Positions 8,009 through 15,271 of a DNA stretch of 16,502 nt are shown one piece after another (position 1 is the stretch's first letter; the number at the start of each line of letters is the position of its first letter). The DNA is from Lachnospiraceae bacterium (GTDB taxonomy: Bacteria > Bacillota_A > Clostridia > Lachnospirales > Lachnospiraceae), in NCBI GenBank assembly GCA_003446335.1, contig DMAZ01000048.1, positions 1-16,502 on the forward strand. The letters run 5' to 3'. The notes below the pieces were generated by a model, which searched no databases, was not told the origin of the DNA, and saw only the letters and a program-made list of their open reading frames with translations. Both the position numbers and the translations under genes were made by a program.

Positions 8009-9763
8009 TCAATGATTTGATCCAGAATAAGAGTCCTCTGAAACCCCTTCTGCTGCGATCTTCTCCTTTTTCCCTTCAACACCGATCTGATAAAGGGCAT
8101 CCATGGTTTCCTGATCAGTACGGGCTTGTTCCGGAACGGCTTCCTGAAGAAGATCCTCCATCACATTTTTGGAGCCCGCCTCAGAAGAGACGGTTGCTGC
8201 CGCCTGCGCTTTTCTCGTCTTCTGTTCCTTGCGGGATTGCTTCTTCCCTGCAGAGCTCTCCTTCCCGGAGCCATCTGTATTTTTCACCAGAAGGTCTGTA
8301 ACGGACGGGTCCTCTCTGCTTGCATCTTCCGGCTGAAAAACAGTGTCTTCTTTCTTATTATTTCTCTTTTTTTCCGCTCTGCCTCTTCTGTCATCGCGAG
8401 TGAAATTATTTGCACTCTGCACACCGTTTACAACACAACCCAGAACTCGGATCCCAGCCTTGTTCAGCCGTTCAAGCGAGGACTGGATCTCCGGAATAGC
8501 TGCCTTGTCATATCCGATGACATACAGTGCCCCGTCTGCCACCTGGCTCAGACTCAAAGCCTCTGACGCTACACCAACGGGAGCCGAATCAAGGATCACA
8601 TACTCATATTTTTCAGAGAGTCGCTGAATCAGCTCAACAACGGTATTATCCATGGGAATCGCTGTCTGCTCCAGAACGGTAGGGAGAAGATCCAGATAGC
8701 CGGTGAGTGTAGTGATTGCCTCATCTTCCGTAATTTCCCCGCGATAGAGGGCATTGAGAGACCGGTCATAATCAACACCGTTGAGGAAAAGTGATCCCAT
8801 ACTCGGGTTGCGGGTGTCAAAGTCGATCAGCAGTGTGCGATGCTCCATATCAGAAAGCTGAATGGCAATATTTGCAGCCACCGTTGATTTGCCTTCTCCG
8901 TTTTCCGTTGAGGTGACAAAGAAGCAGTGGTGGGGATCTTTGGTACCCAGCCTATTCCGCAGAATGTAAGCTGCTGCGGAATAATTCTGAATAATCTCCG
9001 AAGGCTGATTCTCATCCTGCACCAGCAGCGAAGATTTCTTTCTGAAATGCTTGTTGTCCTTCGGAATAACGCCGATGGTCTCCAGACCGAACATGGGCTC
9101 CACGTCCCGTATGTTATTCAAAGTCGGATGCATGAGCAAACCCATAACAGCATAACCCACACCGGCGGCGAAGCCCAGCACCGTGAGGATCATCCAGGTG
9201 TTTCTGCTGCTCTCCCCTCCTGCTCCGACAATCGCTGCACTTGGCTCATTAATAATGGAAAGATTGCCTATCTGCAATACCTCCGGAAGAATTCTGCGTG
9301 TATTATCCAGAATAGAATTCCAGATCATCACTCCTTCTTCCGCTGTACGCCAGTTCAGCTTCATCTCCAGAATCTGGGTCTTGTTGTGTTGGGAAATAAT
9401 GAGACTGTTGCGAAGCTGGTCGGGAGTGGTTCCGATCAGCCCCTCATCGTTGATTACAGCTTTCATCACCCTGTCACTTTGAATCACATAGATAACTGCA
9501 TCCACCATATCCTCAGCAAGGTGAAAGTCGTTATTCGTTGCACTATTATTTCCATTCAGATACTGGCCGTTGGAATTTCTCGTCGTCACGGCATAGGATC
9601 CGGCTATCTCATAATTCTGAAACGATGACTGCACATAAGTCATGCCGGACAGGATAAGGCCGAAAATGAGCCCGACGATGGTCAGCGAAACGATGACTGC
9701 CCACTTTTTCTGAAGTGCGAACAACAGGTCGCTCACTCGAATCTGTATTCCGCTGTTTGTCAT
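8009..9763 (-). CDS. Wzz chain-length regulator fused to a BY-type tyrosine kinase (Wzc/CpsCD-like)
   Basis: This 584-residue protein has two parts. Residues 1-215 are a Wzz-type module: helix at about 21-43, an extracytoplasmic region, second helix at about 189-211. Residues about 255-450 are a BY-kinase ATPase: Walker A STENGEGKST (285-294), Walker A' TLLIDFDTRNPS (310-321) and Walker B YVILDSAPV (388-396). Such proteins control polymer length and export by cycles of autophosphorylation and oligomerisation at the membrane. The fused arrangement is known in Wzc and some Clostridia. Oddly, the C-terminus (about 451-584) is a long Lys/Glu/Ser-rich disordered tail with only two tyrosines (558, 579) rather than the usual Tyr cluster. 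Also the proline-rich motif usually seen before the second helix is reduced to NEPSAAI. The start follows GAGGTAAAGG. It is operonic with flanking genes. Confidence 0.92.
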   Translation of the reverse strand: MTNSGIQIRVSDLLFALQKKWAVIVSLTIVGLIFGLILSGMTYVQSSFQNYEIAGSYAVTTRNSNGQYLNGNNSATNNDFHLAEDMVDAVIYVIQSDRVMKAVINDEGLIGTTPDQLRNSLIISQHNKTQILEMKLNWRTAEEGVMIWNSILDNTRRILPEVLQIGNLSIINEPSAAIVGAGGESSRNTWMILTVLGFAAGVGYAVMGLLMHPTLNNIRDVEPMFGLETIGVIPKDNKHFRKKSSLLVQDENQPSEIIQNYSAAAYILRNRLGTKDPHHCFFVTSTENGEGKSTVAANIAIQLSDMEHRTLLIDFDTRNPSMGSLFLNGVDYDRSLNALYRGEITEDEAITTLTGYLDLLPTVLEQTAIPMDNTVVELIQRLSEKYEYVILDSAPVGVASEALSLSQVADGALYVIGYDKAAIPEIQSSLERLNKAGIRVLGCVVNGVQSANNFTRDDRRGRAEKKRNNKKEDTVFQPEDASREDPSVTDLLVKNTDGSGKESSAGKKQSRKEQKTRKAQAAATVSSEAGSKNVMEDLLQEAVPEQARTDQETMDALYQIGVEGKKEKIAAEGVSEDSYSGSNH

Positions 9764-9817
9764 AATCCTTTACCTCGCTAATGACTCAAGTTCATATCAG
9801 GGCGAAAGAATGCCCAT

Positions 9818-11470
9818 TTATGATGCTCTCTTTTTTCTTCTCCTTCTGATCACAACAATGATCAGAATTATCAGGCCAATGGCCAATATAAGTCCTGCAC
9901 CAATCATCAGATATTGCAGAATATAGGTGGAATGGATGTTGATCTCCTGGACTTCCGCCGTGTCGCGAACGGTTATTTTATACTGCTCCTCCGTCTCGCC
10001 GTCTTTAATGATGTAGTAGGAGCCTTCCTCCAGATCGGTGAACTGCTGTGTGGTTCCGGAGGTCGTCCATGTGCGAACCAGTTCATCATAAGCATTGTAG
10101 AGTGCCAGGTTAACACCCGGAATCTGCACGTTGCTGAACTCATCCGTAATCCCGATATTCACCCGGATCATCCGGTTGGTCACGGAAAGCTCTGTCTCAG
10201 CTTCTCCGTCAATACGACCGTCCAGCCTGATGTTGACGGTACGGTCATCCCGGTCAGGTCGGTAGGAACCAGTGGATTCCGTCTGGCGGATACGGTAGGT
10301 GATGCCTTTATTCAGCGAGTCAAGTGTGAATCTGCCGGAGCTGTCCGTTCTGATTTCAAGAGGCTCTGTACTGCCATTTCCGGTAAAGACGAGGAATGTT
10401 GCCCCTTCGATGCCGCGATTTTCATACAGCTCGTCCGTCAGGCTCAGGTTGATCTTTGTCCGCTCATTGGGCACGCTGTTGAGAATGGGCTGGACGGATG
10501 CCTTTTTCTCAACGGAAACCTCGATCTCCTGATCGTAGCTGGCATAATATTCCGGAATATCCCGCTGCCGGAGAATGTAATCTCCGAGATAGACCTCGTC
10601 ACTGACTCCGTAGCCGTTTTCATCACAGACAATCTCCCCGACAGTCTGGCCGACACGGTAACGGAGCGTTCCGTCATCCGTAATCACATTTTCTTTGGCA
10701 ATGATCTCAAACGATCCGCCCGGCACAGGCATACCGGTTTCGGCATCCGTCATCTGAACGCGAATAACATTTCTGGAGGGGTAGACCGGCACACGCACTA
10801 CATAAGGATCCGGCCAGTCATATATCTGATCCAGAACGAATTCCTGATTTGGGGCGATATCATAGCCTGTGGCTTCCGTCAGTTCATGGAGTGTATAGGT
10901 GCCGGAGGGAAGCTTCTCCGGGAAGTAAAACGTGCCTGCTTCCGTTGTTTCGTACGTGCGGAAGGTGAGCCGCTCGGGATAATAGGTGTTGAGAATCTGG
11001 AGGGCGTCGTTTTCTCCGTAAAGCTCAAACGTGACGTTGGGCTCCTTGATGGTGCGGTCTGTCTCGGCATCCACCAGCATGACATACACTGCCGCCTTCA
11101 TCCCTTCATCCGGTGCATCACCGGGCCCTTTGCCGCTGCCCGAATGATCCGGTGTGGGTGTCGGAGTGGGCGTGGCAGTCGGTGTGGGTGAGGGCGAAGC
11201 CGTCGGTTCGGGCGTATGGCCGCCGCCCCATCCGCCTCCGTTATCCCAATAAACGGTCGGCGTCGGGGTAGGATCATAATCTCCGTCCCAGCCACCGTGA
11301 TCGGCGTCCCCCAGATACGGGTCAATCTCCCGGTTCTCCGGGATCTGGACCAGATATAATCCTAAAAGAAGAATGACGAGCATGAGAATCAGCATCAACG
11401 CACTGAACATATCAGCCGCCGGTTGCCAGAAATTCAGTTCCTCATCATTCTTTTTCTTCTTCAGCTTCAT
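9818..11470 (-). CDS. MotB/ExbD-like plug helix with four SpaA/Cna_B-like extracellular domains
   Basis: This 550-residue protein has a short Lys-rich N-terminus, then one helix, NFWQPAADMFSALMLILMLV (about 13-32, continuing to 41), closely resembling the MotB/ZorB/ExbD plug helix. Asp20 sits where the ion-carrying Asp of MotB lies. A Pro/Thr linker (about 66-108) leads to four β-sandwich domains of SpaA/Cna_B prealbumin type (about 126-230, 235-335, 338-433, 436-512), each opening with a strand then D-A-E-T or D-E-L/F and ending in a GxYxLxE-like hairpin. A second helix (517-541) and an RRRRKKR tail close the protein; no LPxTG motif is seen. The Lys needed for intramolecular isopeptide bonds is absent from each first strand. 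There is no OmpA-like peptidoglycan-binding domain. Its ATG shares one base with the upstream stop (TGATG), so it is coupled to the MotA-EAL gene. Partner role is strong inference; function is unknown. Confidence 0.82.
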   Translation of the reverse strand: MKLKKKKNDEELNFWQPAADMFSALMLILMLVILLLGLYLVQIPENREIDPYLGDADHGGWDGDYDPTPTPTVYWDNGGGWGGGHTPEPTASPSPTPTATPTPTPTPDHSGSGKGPGDAPDEGMKAAVYVMLVDAETDRTIKEPNVTFELYGENDALQILNTYYPERLTFRTYETTEAGTFYFPEKLPSGTYTLHELTEATGYDIAPNQEFVLDQIYDWPDPYVVRVPVYPSRNVIRVQMTDAETGMPVPGGSFEIIAKENVITDDGTLRYRVGQTVGEIVCDENGYGVSDEVYLGDYILRQRDIPEYYASYDQEIEVSVEKKASVQPILNSVPNERTKINLSLTDELYENRGIEGATFLVFTGNGSTEPLEIRTDSSGRFTLDSLNKGITYRIRQTESTGSYRPDRDDRTVNIRLDGRIDGEAETELSVTNRMIRVNIGITDEFSNVQIPGVNLALYNAYDELVRTWTTSGTTQQFTDLEEGSYYIIKDGETEEQYKITVRDTAEVQEINIHSTYILQYLMIGAGLILAIGLIILIIVVIRRRRKKRAS

Positions 11471-13041
11471 CAGGATTTTTCTCCATTCATAAGTTCCTCA
11501 AACTCCTCCAGGGAAACGGGTTTGGAGAGATAAAAGCCCTGACCCTCAATGCAGCCGCATTTACGCAGCATGCTGAGCTGCTCCATGCTCTCAATGCCTT
11601 CCACAGACAGGTCATATCCAAGCTTTCTCGCCTGATCAAAAACTCCGTTCAAGGCACTCTGATTCTCTCTGCCGTTGAATCTGCGAAGGTCAAGCTTTAA
11701 TCCGTCGGCTGCAAAGTCTTCAACGGAATTGATGGAAATATAGTCCCCGTCAAAGCCGTCAACTATCACGCGAAAGCCGCTGCTGCGTAATTTTGCTTCC
11801 GCCTCAATGACAGAACGGGGGGCCTGAAGATAGGCGTTTTCAGCAATATCGATTACCAGGCTGCGGGGCGGAATCCGGTATTTTTTTACCATCTCCAGAA
11901 AGAACTCGGCAATGTCCATCGCCATAACATCAGTCTTTGTAACATTGACCGAAATCGGCACGGGGCGCTTTCCGCTGTCAATCCAGCGGCGGATGGTTTT
12001 GCACACCTGCTCCCAGATATACTGGTCGAGTTTCGTAATATAGCCGTTATTTTCCAGAACCGGAATAAACACCGCCGGCGAAACCATGCCGAGCTTGCCG
12101 TGGCTCCACCGAACCAGTGCTTCCGCTCCGATAATCTTCTTCGTGCCGAGGTCATGAAGGGACTGGAGATGGAAAACAAACTCTCCGTTTTTTAGGCCCT
12201 CCAGGATCTGCGGCATCAGGACCTGCTCATTTCCGGAAGAAACCGCAATACCTTGCCCGTTCAGATTGCCGCCCGCCAACGAGAAGCCCTGATTCTTCGG
12301 CAGGCGTTCCAGAAGCTCTGTGATCTGTCTGATCTCCTTCCGTTCCCTATAGCGGGTCTGTTCTTCCACCGTCGGGATGACATGCTTGTGGAACTCTTCC
12401 GTAAAAAGCCCGCAATTGCGCAGCATGATATTCCATGCGATCCGGTAGAGAATATTAAACAGCGTTGAAAGAATAACACCTGCGATGGAGGTGTAGAATG
12501 CCACCTGAATACCGGAGAGCAGCGTCTGCACACTGCTGAGAGCCGTATTTACCGTGCTGAAGCCGATACCCTTGATACCGATGATCAGCCCGACGAAGGT
12601 GCCCAGAATGCCGAGGCCGGTAAGCGTGCCCGGGATCTGGGAAACCACACTCTGCCAGCTGCGCATAGCGAGAGCTTCTTCGTTTACATAATCATCAATG
12701 TCCGAGAGGACCTGATTGGAGCTCTGCTGTGCCTGAACCTTCTCCTTATAATCCAGAAAAAGGCTGTCCATTGTCCGCTGACGGAAGATATCGTCATTCT
12801 GGGAAAGCACGGCCCATGTGGAGCCGCTCTGGACCTCCAAGGCTCGTTCAATGGCAGCCAGCCCCGCCTGAAAACCTCTCGAATACTGGACAACAGGAAT
12901 CACGCCGAATATCGTCCCCAGGAAGAGAATTCCCTCCATGATGACGATCATCACAACGGACACCTCGTCCGGGGCATATGCCGTCAGAACAATGCCACCG
13001 ATCAGAATAATAATAGTGAAAGTGTAAATTAATCTTCTCAT
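11470..13041 (-). CDS. MotA/TolQ/ExbB-type channel subunit fused to a C-terminal EAL (c-di-GMP) domain
   Basis: This 523-residue protein starts at ATG 13041, six bases after GGAG. Helices lie at about 5-22, 28-51, 138-160 and 175-205. The segment IPGTLTGLGILGTFVGLI (136-153), followed by LLSGIQVAFYTSIAGVILS (174-192), is the MotA/TolQ/ExbB signature of ion-driven motor subunits. Between helices 2 and 3 is a cytoplasmic helical region. Residues about 275-515 are an EAL domain: EAL at 307-309, Asn366, Glu401, Asp428, Lys449, Glu481 and Gln501 are kept. However, the usual DDFGTGYSS is DGFDGDYIS (428-436), losing the second metal-binding Asp, and the ExTE glutamate is Asp398. It is therefore more likely a cyclic di-GMP receptor than an active phosphodiesterase. 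It lies 89 bases after the priming transferase and overlaps its presumed partner by one base. I know of no described channel of this fusion type. Confidence 0.88.
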   Translation of the reverse strand: MRRLIYTFTIIILIGGIVLTAYAPDEVSVVMIVIMEGILFLGTIFGVIPVVQYSRGFQAGLAAIERALEVQSGSTWAVLSQNDDIFRQRTMDSLFLDYKEKVQAQQSSNQVLSDIDDYVNEEALAMRSWQSVVSQIPGTLTGLGILGTFVGLIIGIKGIGFSTVNTALSSVQTLLSGIQVAFYTSIAGVILSTLFNILYRIAWNIMLRNCGLFTEEFHKHVIPTVEEQTRYRERKEIRQITELLERLPKNQGFSLAGGNLNGQGIAVSSGNEQVLMPQILEGLKNGEFVFHLQSLHDLGTKKIIGAEALVRWSHGKLGMVSPAVFIPVLENNGYITKLDQYIWEQVCKTIRRWIDSGKRPVPISVNVTKTDVMAMDIAEFFLEMVKKYRIPPRSLVIDIAENAYLQAPRSVIEAEAKLRSSGFRVIVDGFDGDYISINSVEDFAADGLKLDLRRFNGRENQSALNGVFDQARKLGYDLSVEGIESMEQLSMLRKCGCIEGQGFYLSKPVSLEEFEELMNGEKS

Positions 13042-13130
13042 TCTCTTCTCCAGTATCTATCAACAATATAACACTGACCCGTTCCAGCGAAAGGATTCGC
13101 CAGGCAATCCAAATGATATGTACTTCTCCC

Positions 13131-14626
13131 TTACAACATTGTAAAGCGGGTATAAAACTTATCCTTCAGCTTACCGTTACCATAGCAAATGCTGTTTACA
13201 ACAATTCTGAATGTCCGGAATATAATGCGGATATCATTTCCGAGGCTCCAGTGGGTAATATAGTTGGTGTCGAGTTCTACTATTTCTTCAAAAGGCATTT
13301 CATCTTTCTCGGGGCAAATCTGCCAGAGGCCTGTGAGCCCGGGTTTAACAGACATTCTCGCCCTATGGTGAAGCTCATACTCCTCCCATTCATCCACAGT
13401 GGGAGGTCTCGTCACGACGACGCTCATGTCACCCTTCAGCACGTTGAAAAACTGGGGGAATTCATCAATGCTGGTTTTCCGGATAAAATATCCGATACCT
13501 TTCTTCACGGTGCCGTCCGGCAGAATGCGGTTGCCGATGACCCTGGGGTCAAAGTCCATCTTGAACATCATCCCGTCGCCGTGGGAGTTGGATGCTGCAA
13601 GCTCTGCCTTCCGTTTCTCCGCATCCAGATACATGGAGCGGATTTTATACATGGTAAACTTCTTTCCGTTTTCTCCGATACGTTCCTGTTTAAAGAGGAT
13701 CGGCCCTGGGGACTGAAGGCAGATTACAGGCCCGAGAAACAGAATGATAATCCCTGCTGCTATGCTCCCCATCAGCCCGACAAAAATGTCAATTGCCCGC
13801 TTCATAAAAGCCTTGGAAGGTTCCACCAGATTGAGGTTGGCCGTGAGCACTTCGTATCCGGCGATATGCTCAATAGACTGCATATTTTTATCGACGCCCT
13901 GAAGGGCAATATAGAGATGGATGGTAAGAGCCATCTCGCGGCACTTTTCAATGAGATTCTGCGTCCTGTCACTGAGTGAGGCGTGGCAGAAGAAAACCTC
14001 ATCAATCCAGGACCGGCATATATACGAAGCTGCATCGGAAAGATTCGCAACGACCGGTATACCGTCAACCGCTTCCCCTTTCGCATCACGGTCTGACAGA
14101 ACAAGCCCTGCAACCGAATAGCGGAAAAGGAATATGTCTTCATGCGCTGAAGGATTTCGGAGGCGGACTTCTCTTCCGTCACAATGAGAATCGCCTTCCG
14201 TTCTTCGTTATCCTCTCTTTTCTTATGAAGTACAGCTTTCCGCCCCTGTCTGAGGAGAAATGTAGAGAAAATATACAGCAGCATGGCAACAGCATACGTC
14301 ACAGGTGCACGATCAAGCTGTTCGTTGCGGATGACAAAGCTCAGAAGAACAAAGGACAATACCAGGAAGGCTTGAATAACAGTCTTTCTGAATTCCGCCA
14401 GGGCGTCCCGAACGAGAATATTGTCCATGGTGTCAAACGCGATGATAACCGCCAGATTGATGAACAGGATCAGGAAAAGGACACCGTTCGGGTTGGAATC
14501 ATCAAACCGAAGGTGAAGAAAGGTTATCAGCTGAAATGCTGCCAAAGAAGAAAACAGCAGGCAGATTTCATCAATCAGGATAAAATCCAGATGTTTCAGC
14601 CACCCGCGAACCGTTTTGCGATACAT
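13131..14626 (-). pseudogene. Priming polyprenyl-phosphate sugar phosphotransferase (WcaJ/CpsE family), frameshifted
   Basis: This enzyme would transfer a sugar-1-phosphate from a UDP-sugar to undecaprenyl phosphate, the first step of repeat-unit assembly. The N-terminal half (14626 to about 14128; MYRKTVRGWLKHLDFILID, four helices) is in one frame. The rest (AGLVLSDRDAKGEAVDGIPV, then the catalytic domain) is in another. Adding one T to the TTTT run (minus strand; 14125-14128) gives TYSFFRYSVAGLVLSDRD and restores a continuous 498-residue protein of normal family length. The catalytic domain shows KRAIDIFVG, SPGPILFKQERIG, MYKIRSM, the DE dyad in RKTSIDEFPQ, KPGLTGLWQ and LDTNYI. Odd changes are VVVTRPP for the usual VGxRP and QICPEKDE for QVSGRS. 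The start at 14626 is chosen for AGAAGGGG nine bases upstream and family-like residues. A homopolymer sequencing error is as likely as a real mutation. Sugar specificity is unknown. Confidence 0.85.
14122..14130 (-). other. Frameshift site in the priming transferase gene
   Basis: On the minus strand the run is CCTTTTCCG. The upstream frame reads YSFSAIR and then leaves the family pattern, while the downstream frame becomes family-like from RYSVAG on. One extra T makes the two frames join without any stop and makes the gene length an exact multiple of three. Confidence 0.8.
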
Positions 14627-14932
14627 CGAATGTCGCCCCTTCTCATTAAAATATTTTATCATAGCCGTTGTTCCCTGTCTATTATTTCTTGCATTCTGAT
14701 TCCATTTTTGTAACAGTGAATCAGATTTCTAAAACAACGGGCTGGATAATTTCTTTCTTGATTACAGGGCAGATTATAGCTGGGCTGTATTACATCTCCG
14801 GTTACATTTCGGTAATTACACGGGTAACTTCAGATTTTTTCCAAATTTTTATATTTTCCCGGATTCCGGCAGTCAAGTGCATCCGATTTCGGGGAAACCT
14901 CCTTTCAGATGGGAATGTTATAATACGAACAA
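14627..14932 (-). promoter_or_regulatory. Putative ~300-nt leader of the EPS operon
   Basis: No family-like protein is encoded here. The leader contains an excellent unattached Shine-Dalgarno sequence, AAAGGAGG (14898-14905), fifteen bases before an ATG that opens a 26-codon basic ORF (14802-14882). It also contains a short CCGGAATCCGG palindrome and an isolated TATAAT hexamer (14773-14778) with no good -35 partner. I searched by eye for a cyclic di-GMP riboswitch core and did not find one. Confidence 0.35.
14636..14643 (-). promoter_or_regulatory. Ribosome binding site setting the first operon start at 14626
   Basis: AGAAGGGG on the minus strand is nine bases before ATG 14624-14626. An alternative in-frame ATG at 14662 has only a distant AGGGAA and would add twelve residues unlike the family. 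Confidence 0.55.
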
Positions 14933-14938
14933 TAGCAG

Positions 14939-14966
14939 ATTCTACCTGTTTCAACAAAAAAAGCAA
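14939..14966 (-). promoter_or_regulatory. Candidate σA-type promoter of the EPS operon
   Basis: On the minus strand TTGCTT (14961-14966) and TAGAAT (14939-14944) are separated by sixteen bases, the -10 matching five of six consensus positions and the -35 three of six. An overlapping alternative is TTGTTG with a 17-base spacer to TATTGT. The surrounding sequence is AT-rich. It is the best promoter-like pair I see before the operon. Confidence 0.35.
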
Positions 14967-15080
14967 TACACATCTATATAAATAATATTATCATATAATT
15001 GCTGAATTATCTACAATATTCTGACAGAAAACAAGCGACAGGTGTGGTTCTGTCACGCTGTGTCCGGGGTAAGAAGAGTA

Positions 15081-15094
15081 TTTTGCATATTTAT
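15081..15094. repeat. 14-bp direct repeat, copy 1
   Basis: TTTTGCATATTTAT is found again exactly at 15844-15857. It may be a regulator site or the remnant of a duplicated border. Confidence 0.45.
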
Positions 15095-15146
15095 TCTCCA
15101 TAATCGCATAGTAATAATTATTTATACAGTGTCCGTCATCCGCCCG

Positions 15147-15241
15147 GGTGAAGGTCGAGAAGGTCGTATCAGGAACTTCGCATAGGGAAAGAATAAAAAC
15201 CCCATAGAGAACTTTACGAAATGACCTTCGCGACCTTCACC
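15147..15241. repeat. Palindromic element A (long imperfect hairpin)
   Basis: The outer arms 15147-15165 (GGTGAAGGTCGAGAAGGTC) and 15223-15241 are complementary at 18 of 19 positions. The arm itself contains a duplicated GAAGGTCG. Inside lies TCAGGAACTTCGC (15169-15181) and, toward the other side, CCCATAGAGAACTTTA (15201-15216). Both inner motifs recur in element B, while the outer arms are unrelated to those of B. Confidence 0.8.
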
Positions 15242-15271
15242 GCGAGTTACACATCAGGCAGAAAGTGACTC

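Noticed and set aside
9914..11191. A 425-codon open frame on the plus strand
   Set aside because: It lies antisense to the MotB-SpaA gene, which has clear helices and domains. The plus frame has no recognisable family.
9818..13041. Zorya-type phage defence (ZorA/ZorB)
   Set aside because: The channel and plug helices are similar, but there are no ZorC/ZorD/ZorE-like genes, the plug protein lacks the OmpA-like domain, and the setting is polysaccharide synthesis.
11470..13041. Flagellar stator MotA/MotB
   Set aside because: No flagellar or chemotaxis genes nearby, no MotB peptidoglycan domain, and MotA does not carry an EAL domain.
13113..13979. A 288-codon plus-strand frame opposite the priming transferase
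   Set aside because: The opposite strand encodes well-conserved catalytic motifs, so this is a shadow.
14627..14932. Cyclic di-GMP (GEMM) riboswitch before the operon
   Set aside because: It would fit the EAL gene, but I could not find the conserved core and tetraloop-receptor segments by eye. A covariance-model search would decide.
14668..14985. A 105-codon plus-strand frame in the operon leader
   Set aside because: Hydrophobic only because the DNA is AT-rich, with no ribosome binding site and overlap with the likely promoter.
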